Part shown: piece after piece, positions 7,051 through 11,500 of the stretch | How the letters are laid out: each line of letters opens with the position of its first letter | Numbering within the stretch: position 1 is the first letter of the stretch | Origin: an uncultured Clostridia bacterium | GTDB lineage: Bacteria > Bacillota > Clostridia > Lachnospirales > Lachnospiraceae | Reading direction: 5' to 3' | DNA length: 11,500 bases | NCBI GenBank assembly: GCA_946186175.1 | Contig: CAMHMG010000089.1 | Span: forward strand, 1 to 11,500 | Notes under the pieces: generated by a model | Told to the model about the DNA's origin: nothing | What the model saw: the letters and a program-made list of their open reading frames with translations, nothing else | Database searches by the model: none | Program-made: the position numbers and the translations under genes

Positions 7051-7342
7051 TCTTCTTAACTTCTTCCCTTGATAACACATACTCTATCTCTTCGCGTTGA
7101 AGTTCTGACAGATCTTCAGGATTTCTACATTTAAGCTCTTGGGCTTCTTCTTTGGTTATCAGTGGTCTTAACAATACTTTATGGTTCTCGACAGGTATGT
7201 ATGAAACCTTCTTCTTATCTGAAATGGAACGCAGACCGTAATATAATATCTGATCTCCGCTTTTGGGTGATAACTTGGTCAATTCTGCAACCTGGCATAC
7301 GCCCATCGTCTCACTGAAGATTATATCCTTTTTCTCAAACAT
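7043..7342 (-). CDS. Short CarD/CdnL-like RNA polymerase-interacting protein
   Basis: Residues 1-70 resemble the Tudor-like RNA polymerase beta-binding domain shared by CarD, CdnL and the TRCF (Mfd) N-terminal region: FEKKDIIFSETMGVCQVAEL, then LYYGLR, then SYIPVENHKVLLRPLITKEEA. In the family this domain binds the beta subunit and stabilises open complexes. The protein is only 99 aa. Typical CarD proteins are about 160 aa and have a helical DNA-binding C-terminal domain. Here only one short helix and the lysine tail KKKK follow. I chose ATG at 7342 because AAGGAGG (7351-7357) lies 8 nt upstream; the in-frame GTG at 7351 overlaps that site. It has its own extended -10 promoter. The family call is fairly secure; the target genes are unknown. 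Confidence 0.8.
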   Translation of the reverse strand: MFEKKDIIFSETMGVCQVAELTKLSPKSGDQILYYGLRSISDKKKVSYIPVENHKVLLRPLITKEEAQELKCRNPEDLSELQREEIEYVLSREEVKKKK

Positions 7343-7350
7343 CCCTGTCA

Positions 7351-7357
7351 CCTCCTT
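7351..7357 (-). promoter_or_regulatory. Shine-Dalgarno deciding the CarD-like start
   Basis: AAGGAGG on the minus strand, 8 nt before ATG 7342. It overlaps the alternative GTG at 7351 and so rules it out as the main start. Confidence 0.75.
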
Positions 7358-7390
7358 CTGTCAAGGAACTGCTAATACCATACTGATTTG

Positions 7391-7399
7391 ATTATATCA
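7391..7399 (-). promoter_or_regulatory. Extended -10 promoter of the CarD-like gene
   Basis: On the minus strand TGATATAAT gives a consensus -10 (TATAAT) with the TGn extension. No good -35 stands 17 bp upstream, which is usual for extended -10 promoters. The transcript would start near 7384, about 42 nt before the ATG. Confidence 0.55.
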
Positions 7400-7441
7400 T
7401 CCATAATATTGCAAACTCTCATTTATCTGAAGAACTCTTTT

Positions 7442-7498
7442 ATGTTGTAGTTCATCCGTTACATCAAACAGAGCCTTACACTTTAATATATACAACAT
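7442..7498. repeat. 8-bp inverted repeat just after the GH13 gene
   Basis: ATGTTGTA (7442-7449) and TACAACAT (7491-7498) are exact reverse complements separated by 41 nt. The right-hand arm overlaps the GH13 stop codon. There is no T-run of terminator type, and the role is unclear. Confidence 0.35.
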
Positions 7499-8808
7499 TA
7501 CTTCTCCATAAGCCAGAATGCAGCCGAATATGGTGGGAGCTCACTTCCTCCGCCAAAGTCATGAGGCTCTCCTGTTATCAAATCTGTTGCCATTCCACAA
7601 CCGGCATCAAAATGTGCTGTATATGGCTGATCTGAAGCATTGATTGCTACAAGCACTCTTTCACCATCGCATGCACGTTCAAATATACACTGATGATTGG
7701 TTAGTACCACATTTCTGAAGTTACCATAGTTAAGAGCCTTACTTCCCTTCTTAGCATTTGCAAGCTTGGAAATAAACTCAGAAAGCTCATTGAATTCGGG
7801 CTTATCAAAGCAAGCACGAAGCGCAGGATCACCCTCACTCTTATGAGCCTTTGCTCCCCACTCACTTCCATAATATACGCAAGGAATTCCCGGCATACCA
7901 AATGCAAGTGCATATATTATAGGTAGATGCTTCTCGTTGCTAAGTATGCTTGCTACTCTTGTGACATCATGATTATCTACAAATGATAATAAATGTCTTC
8001 CCTTATATAAAGTCCACTGTTCAGGTCCGAACTGTCTTGCTAAGGAATGGCATATCTCAAACATATTCATACTGTTAAAACTTGAGTATAGTCCCTTATA
8101 GCATTCATAATTAGTTACTGAATGACACATTGCATCATTCATCCACTGATTATAATCACCATGCAAGGTCTCGCCAACAATGAAGAAATCTGCTTTAAGT
8201 CCATCTGTAAATTGGCGAAGTCTTCTAAGAAAATCATGATCAAGGCAGTAAGCAACATCAAGTCTTAATCCATCAATATCAAATTCTTCTACCCAGCCCT
8301 TAACAGCAGAAAAAATGTGCTGTATAACTTCTTCATTTCTCAGATTAAGTTTGACAAGGTCATAATTACCTTCCCATCCCTCATACCAAAGACCGTCATT
8401 ATAGTTAGAATTGCCTTCAAAACTGATATGAAACCAATCTCTGTAGCGAGAGCCTTCCCTGTTCTGCAATACATCCTGAAATGCCCAGAAGCCTCTTCCC
8501 ACATGGTTAAATACTCCGTCTAACACAACCTTGATCCCTGACTCATGAAGCTTCTCGCACACCTTCTTAAAATCTTCATTCGTGCCAAGTCTGCAATCAA
8601 TCTTAGTATAATCTCTTGTATTATATCCATGAGTATCAGATTCAAATACAGGCGAAAAATATATTGCATTAGCTCCTAACTTCTCAATATGGGGAATCCA
8701 ATCGATCACTTTCAATATTCTTGATTCCTGATTGCCATCATTTTCAAACGGAGCACCGCAAAATCCCAAAGGATAAATCTGATAAAATACACTCTCATAT
8801 GCCCACAT
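7498..8808 (-). CDS. Cytoplasmic GH13 (alpha-amylase family) glycoside hydrolase
   Basis: Predicted to hydrolyse alpha-1,4 (or related) linkages in malto-oligosaccharides inside the cell; there is no signal peptide. The 436-aa protein has the (beta/alpha)8 barrel and all four GH13 signature regions. Region I is DGVFNH (97-102). Region II is GLRLD (180-184), with D184 as the nucleophile. Region III is VGETLHG, with E213 as the acid/base. Region IV is FVDNHD (276-281), with D281 as the transition-state Asp. Early landmarks are YQIYPLGF and YFSPVFES...HGYNTRDY. The C-terminal 70-80 residues form a small beta-domain. AGGAGG sits 8 nt before the ATG. A near-consensus promoter drives it as a single gene. 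The exact specificity (neopullulanase, cyclomaltodextrinase or alpha-amylase type) cannot be read from motifs alone. Confidence 0.93.
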   Translation of the reverse strand: MWAYESVFYQIYPLGFCGAPFENDGNQESRILKVIDWIPHIEKLGANAIYFSPVFESDTHGYNTRDYTKIDCRLGTNEDFKKVCEKLHESGIKVVLDGVFNHVGRGFWAFQDVLQNREGSRYRDWFHISFEGNSNYNDGLWYEGWEGNYDLVKLNLRNEEVIQHIFSAVKGWVEEFDIDGLRLDVAYCLDHDFLRRLRQFTDGLKADFFIVGETLHGDYNQWMNDAMCHSVTNYECYKGLYSSFNSMNMFEICHSLARQFGPEQWTLYKGRHLLSFVDNHDVTRVASILSNEKHLPIIYALAFGMPGIPCVYYGSEWGAKAHKSEGDPALRACFDKPEFNELSEFISKLANAKKGSKALNYGNFRNVVLTNHQCIFERACDGERVLVAINASDQPYTAHFDAGCGMATDLITGEPHDFGGGSELPPYSAAFWLMEK

Positions 8809-8952
8809 ATTAGTATCCTCCTACTTCTGTTGTTCATCAATTACAAGGCATCTATTCAGCTATGCTTCATAGATACACGACAGGCATGGTTAACGTCAAT
8901 TCCAGTATACCTGTACAATCACATTACAAGTACAATAGCTTGCGTCACAACC
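8809..8952 (-). other. Long 5' leader of the GH13 gene
   Basis: About 143 nt separate the predicted transcription start from the GH13 ATG. Two mutually exclusive hairpins share the same bases: arms 8860-8864/8868-8872 (CTATG/CATAG) and arms 8850-8855/8869-8874 (ATCTAT/ATAGAT). On the minus strand ATTGTAC occurs twice in the leader. I recognise no riboswitch and no convincing catabolite-response (cre) site. A 63-codon plus-strand frame here has no ribosome binding site. Confidence 0.4.
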
Positions 8953-8958
8953 TTGCTC

Positions 8959-8988
8959 ATTATACCACATATATAGTAGAAGTGTCAA
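8959..8988 (-). promoter_or_regulatory. Near-consensus promoter of the GH13 gene
   Basis: Minus strand TTGACA (8983-8988), 18-bp spacer, TATAAT (8959-8964), with TGG immediately before the -10 giving the TGn extension. Both hexamers are perfect. The transcript should start near 8952. Confidence 0.85.
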
Positions 8989-9010
8989 AAATATCCAAAA
9001 TAATAATATA

Positions 9011-9041
9011 CGAAAAGTCCCAAAGATATACTTCAGGACTT
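9011..9041 (-). terminator. Terminator after the polysaccharide deacetylase gene
   Basis: Minus strand AAGTCCTGAAG pairs with CTTTGGGACTT (two G-T wobbles) around the loop TATAT, giving an 11-bp stem. The last bases of the stem run into TTTTCG, and TATTATTATTTT follows. It lies 60 nt after the stop codon and just upstream of the GH13 promoter, separating the two units. Confidence 0.7.
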
Positions 9042-9100
9042 CTCATGAAATAATCGGATGACAAACGGTACTTTTAACATCCATTGAAAACTATAAATGC

Positions 9101-10111
9101 TCACGGCTGTATCTTACCATACGCCTTGCCAAGTTCTAAGGTTTTCCCCTTATACTGTGCCATCTCACTGACTGATACTACTTGAAAACCGCGTTCTTTA
9201 AGCTGTGGTAGTAACAATTCAACAGCTTCTGCAGTTGACTCATAAATGTCATGCATCAGTATAATATCCCCATCCTTAGCTTCTGCTAATACTTTATCAC
9301 ACACTGTCTGAGCATTTCTGCTCTTCCAGTCTTCAGAATCTACATCCCACAATATTACCGGTTTATCTAATAATGCTAACACATTATCATCATATGCTCC
9401 ATACGGCGGGCGAATAACTGTCGTTCTCTCACCTGTTGCTTTCTCAACCGAATCATCAACCTTACCAATCTGCTGTGTAATATCTCCGTCCGATAATTCA
9501 GTCAGATTCTTATGATCTGCTGTATGATTACCTATCTCACAACCATTTGCCAGTATAGCCTGTAAGAGATCAGGGAACTGTTCCGTCTGTCTGCCTACAG
9601 TAAAAAATGTCGCATGTGAATAATTAGCTGACAAAGCCTCTAATATACGCATAGTTGCCTTAGAACTCGGACCATCATCAAAGGTAAATGCAACCATTGG
9701 TGCATTGGGATCTATCTGCTCCGGATTAGTCTCTCCAATTCTTCTATATCTGTACATCGAAAGAAAACTGCCGACACCTGAACTTATATCTTTGGCAGCA
9801 ATTTCTTTTTCTACACCTTTGTTAATCGTCTCCTTATGAGTTAATGTATAATACCATTGTCTGAACCTGCTGTTAGGTGTGGCTTGAGAAGCAAGAATAC
9901 ATATTGTACTAACAAGCAGAATATATACAGCAAAGAACAATCTGTTATATCCATATTTCTCTCTCAAATGATGTAAATCAAATTTTCTATTATTATAAGT
10001 ACTGTCAGAAAGATCATAATCTATGTACTTTTTTCTAAAAGATTTATTAATTCTCTTAACTAATCTTCTTCCATTACGCTTAAGTTTTCTTTTTAATTTA
10101 TGTATATTCAT
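9101..10111 (-). CDS. Membrane-anchored polysaccharide (peptidoglycan-type) deacetylase, NodB/CE4
   Basis: Probably removes N-acetyl groups from peptidoglycan or another wall polymer outside the cell. The 336-aa protein begins with a strongly basic cytoplasmic segment (KLKRKLKRNGRRLVKR), then one membrane helix at about 58-75 (FFAVYILLVSTICILAS), then an external linker. The NodB domain covers about 138-320 with all five motifs: TFDDGP (143-148), HTADH (196-200, metal-binding His), RPPYG (234-238), the WDVDSEDW stretch (255-262) and LMHD (285-288). I placed the start at ATG 10111, because the basic segment and helix then sit at the N-terminus. AAAGGA is 14 nt upstream, longer than ideal. A GTG at 10198 would add 29 residues without a ribosome binding site. 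It ends in its own terminator. It lies beside a broken amidase gene, so this is a small wall-remodelling locus. Confidence 0.9.
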   Translation of the reverse strand: MNIHKLKRKLKRNGRRLVKRINKSFRKKYIDYDLSDSTYNNRKFDLHHLREKYGYNRLFFAVYILLVSTICILASQATPNSRFRQWYYTLTHKETINKGVEKEIAAKDISSGVGSFLSMYRYRRIGETNPEQIDPNAPMVAFTFDDGPSSKATMRILEALSANYSHATFFTVGRQTEQFPDLLQAILANGCEIGNHTADHKNLTELSDGDITQQIGKVDDSVEKATGERTTVIRPPYGAYDDNVLALLDKPVILWDVDSEDWKSRNAQTVCDKVLAEAKDGDIILMHDIYESTAEAVELLLPQLKERGFQVVSVSEMAQYKGKTLELGKAYGKIQP

Positions 10112-10305
10112 TATATGATTATCTATCCTTTGTATGTGTGTAATAATTATGTAAACCATTAAATATAGCTCAGAATAACATAATCTACGCAATTGCACAA
10201 GTAATTATGCAATACAAAATGCTAATGATTTATGTTCATCCATCTATAATATAGCATACATTTATAAAAAATCTATAGCAAATACCATAAATAATTCTTA
10301 AGATT
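10112..10305. other. AT-rich gap between amidase fragment and deacetylase
   Basis: No gene is seen. On the minus strand TGCTATATT (extended -10 type, TATATT at 10248-10253) is the best candidate promoter for the deacetylase, but its -35 is poor. ATTGCA (10192-10197) and TGCAAT (10208-10213) form a perfect 6-bp dyad. AAAATCT (10268-10274) and AGATTTT (10301-10307) could form a weak AT-rich terminator hairpin for the amidase fragment, with the T-run on the minus strand. Confidence 0.35.
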
Positions 10306-11124
10306 TTATATATTAATTATTAACGTATCATATCCTTCACTTTCTAATTTTCTCTCAAGCTTTGCTGCATCATCCAGATCATCTTCCCTGCCAACTACAA
10401 CAGCATAAAACGGACGTCGATTAATCACTCTTACATTATATCCTTTTCTCTCTAACTCCATAGCCTGATAAAGTGCATTTTCATATCGGCTGTATAATCC
10501 AACCTGTACGCCAAATCCTCTATTCTCCATCGTTTCCTCGTCAGTCCTGCCTGTATTTCCCATACTGTTATCAGCCAAAAGCACCCCATCATTTTCCACA
10601 GCAGAATTATTACTGTCACCGACGGTTTCCTCAATAGCCCGTGCTATGGCATTTGCTATATCATCAAATCTGGTGTCAAAAAGCTCATTATCTGCATCGG
10701 TATTGATAAAGCCCGTTTCAATCAGAACAGCTGGCATGTTGGTTCTCTTAAGGACTACCAGATTGGTTCTTTCCGGTACGCCGAGATCATTAAAGCCCAC
10801 TTCACTAAGCTCACGGTTGATATTTCTAGCAAGTTCTGCCTTAATTCCTTCATCCGCATATACTAGCGTCTGAACACCACTATAGGTATTACGCTGCGGA
10901 CTTGAATTCCTATGAAATGATACAAAGTAGTCACCTTCGTTTTCATTAGCAATTCTCGCCTTATCAATCGGGCGCTGATATACATCCTCCGTTCTGGTAT
11001 ACACAACAGGAAAACCATCCGCGGTCAAAATCTGTCCGACTGCAAGCGCAAGCCTTAGGTTGTCATCCTTCTCAAGTCTTCCGTTATCAAAGGCTCCGTT
11101 GTCGAAGCCGCCATGAGGTACATA
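10306..11124 (-). pseudogene. 5'-truncated N-acetylmuramoyl-L-alanine amidase (Amidase_3 + SPOR)
   Basis: The intact family cuts the amide bond between MurNAc and L-alanine in peptidoglycan, using zinc. The open frame (272 codons) starts directly after two stop codons (11125-11130) and reads VPHGGFDNGAFDNGRLEKD. Residues numbered within this frame are zinc ligands H4, E18 and H71 (SFHRNSS) and catalytic E136 (VLIETGFIN). An acidic linker follows, then a SPOR domain (about 203-272, GFGVQVGLYSRYENA) that in this family binds denuded glycan strands. Missing are the first beta strand, the Gly before HGG, and any signal peptide. No start codon precedes the first zinc ligand; the first usable in-frame start is TTG at 11028, which would lose H4 and E18. 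So the gene is broken at about 11113-11118. A recombinase gene ends about 200 bp beyond, suggesting the break is an element boundary, in which case the gene may be rejoined by excision. Confidence 0.85.
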
Positions 11125-11324
11125 TTATTAACGCAAATATTGATTGTTTTCTCCCGTAGATAATTCGGGAATATTGATTTTTTTGATATTATGAAATAAT
11201 CTGATACTGTTGAAAAGCCATCTGCTCTTCATCTGATACTTTTATGAATATATTATTGTTTGTCCTACAATCACATATAGATATGAGTCTTCTACTCATA
11301 TTCAATTCAGCATATGCTATATAA
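11119..11324. mobile_element. Candidate element end / attachment-site region
   Basis: About 205 bp without a gene lie between the point where amidase similarity stops and the recombinase stop codon, the usual place for an attachment site of a serine-recombinase element. Two 10-bp direct repeats occur here: AATATTGATT at 11136 and 11170 (34 bp apart), and ATCTGATACT at 11199 and 11231 (32 bp apart). TCCCG/CGGGA (11152-11156/11166-11170) is a small dyad followed by T-rich plus-strand sequence. The crossover point itself cannot be fixed without the other end of the element. Confidence 0.5.
11280..11302. repeat. Hairpin just downstream of the recombinase gene
   Basis: ATATGAGT (11281-11288) and ACTCATAT (11294-11301) form a perfect 8-bp stem with a 5-nt loop, extendable by a G-T pair. 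It lies about 23 nt after the recombinase stop. On the minus strand no T-run follows, so it is not a clear terminator. A separate 10-bp palindrome, AGCATATGCT, sits at 11309-11318. Confidence 0.45.
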
Positions 11325-11500
11325 TCATTTATTATTCTCTTCAAAATTCTCAGGAAATAAATCTTTCAATTCAACAGAAAAATTATAAACGATCTTAATC
11401 CGCCTATCCTCAAAGACTATAATCTCATGAATCATTTCAACTACTATATCCCGATCAAGTTGTTCTACCCTCTTCATTTCCAAGAGATGCCTTATCCACT
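11325..11500 (-). CDS. C-terminus of a probable large serine site-specific recombinase (partial)
   Basis: The frame enters at the right edge and gives 58 residues before a TGA stop. It includes LLEMKRVEQLDRDIVVEMIHEI, split here as LLEMKRVEQLD and RDIVVEMIHEI, followed by IVFEDRRIKIVYNF and a short tail ending NFEENNK. The pattern 'x-L-(T/D)-R-(D/E)-hhhhhh-(D/H)-x-I-hVaEDrRh-hIhhnF' is what I know from the last part of large serine recombinases of Firmicutes prophages, conjugative elements and skin-like elements. There a helix ending in a KI or EI pair is followed by a beta hairpin. The catalytic N-terminal resolvase domain would lie beyond the window. Orientation is the same as the amidase fragment. 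The call rests on pattern memory from a short stretch, so another recombinase or an unrelated protein remains possible. Confidence 0.7.
   Translation of the reverse strand, partial: WIRHLLEMKRVEQLDRDIVVEMIHEIIVFEDRRIKIVYNFSVELKDLFPENFEENNK

Noticed and set aside
7442..7470. cre (catabolite response) site near the GH13 gene
   Set aside because: TGTAACGGATGAAC resembles the pattern, but the central CG is out of place, and it lies downstream of the gene rather than at its promoter.
8862..9053. 63-codon plus-strand frame in the GH13-deacetylase gap
   Set aside because: No ribosome binding site, no recognisable domain, and it runs antisense through a near-consensus promoter and a terminator.
10646..10873. 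75-codon plus-strand frame inside the amidase
   Set aside because: Shadow of the amidase coding frame, no ribosome binding site or domain.
11152..11185. Plus-strand rho-independent terminator (TCCCG/CGGGA then T-run)
   Set aside because: Only a 5-bp stem with a 9-nt loop, the T-run is offset by several bases, and no plus-strand gene ends here.

Overview
The window looks like a chromosome segment from an anaerobic, low-GC Firmicute, most likely a gut-type Clostridia of the Lachnospiraceae. That placement is inferred from three things: strong AGGAGG-type ribosome binding sites, an oxygen-sensitive class III ribonucleotide reductase, and an extracytoplasmic foldase lipoprotein with a TEAATEA-type acidic tail. 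I ran no database search.

Region 1 (1-3357, minus strand) reads from right to left as a trigger-factor-like peptidyl-prolyl isomerase lipoprotein, greA, and lysS. lysS runs off the left edge just after motif 3. A hairpin with a short T-run follows greA, and a perfect dyad lies between greA and lysS. Region 2 (3376-7050, plus strand) is a nucleotide-metabolism operon, nrdD-nrdG-dut. It makes dNTPs anaerobically, activates the glycyl-radical enzyme, and removes dUTP. It starts at a near-consensus promoter flanked by one strong NrdR-box-like palindrome and one degraded copy exactly 31 bp away, and it ends at a good rho-independent terminator. The nrdD-nrdG gap (125 bp) and the nrdG-dut gap hold unusual stem-loops without T-runs.

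Region 3 (7043-10111, minus strand) holds separate units. These are a polysaccharide deacetylase anchored by an N-terminal membrane helix and followed by a terminator, a cytoplasmic GH13 alpha-glucan hydrolase behind a near-consensus promoter with a leader of about 143 nt, and an unusually short CarD/CdnL-like RNA polymerase-binding protein with its own extended -10 promoter.

Region 4 (10306-11500, minus strand) is the most interesting part. An N-acetylmuramoyl-L-alanine amidase (Amidase_3 plus SPOR) loses its coding frame just before the first zinc-binding His. About 200 bp further on, the C-terminus of what looks like a large serine recombinase ends, in the same orientation, and continues past the right edge. 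This is the layout expected at one end of a serine-recombinase element integrated in the amidase gene. It is comparable to the skin element in sigK, where excision restores the gene. Whether this element excises cannot be told from one end.
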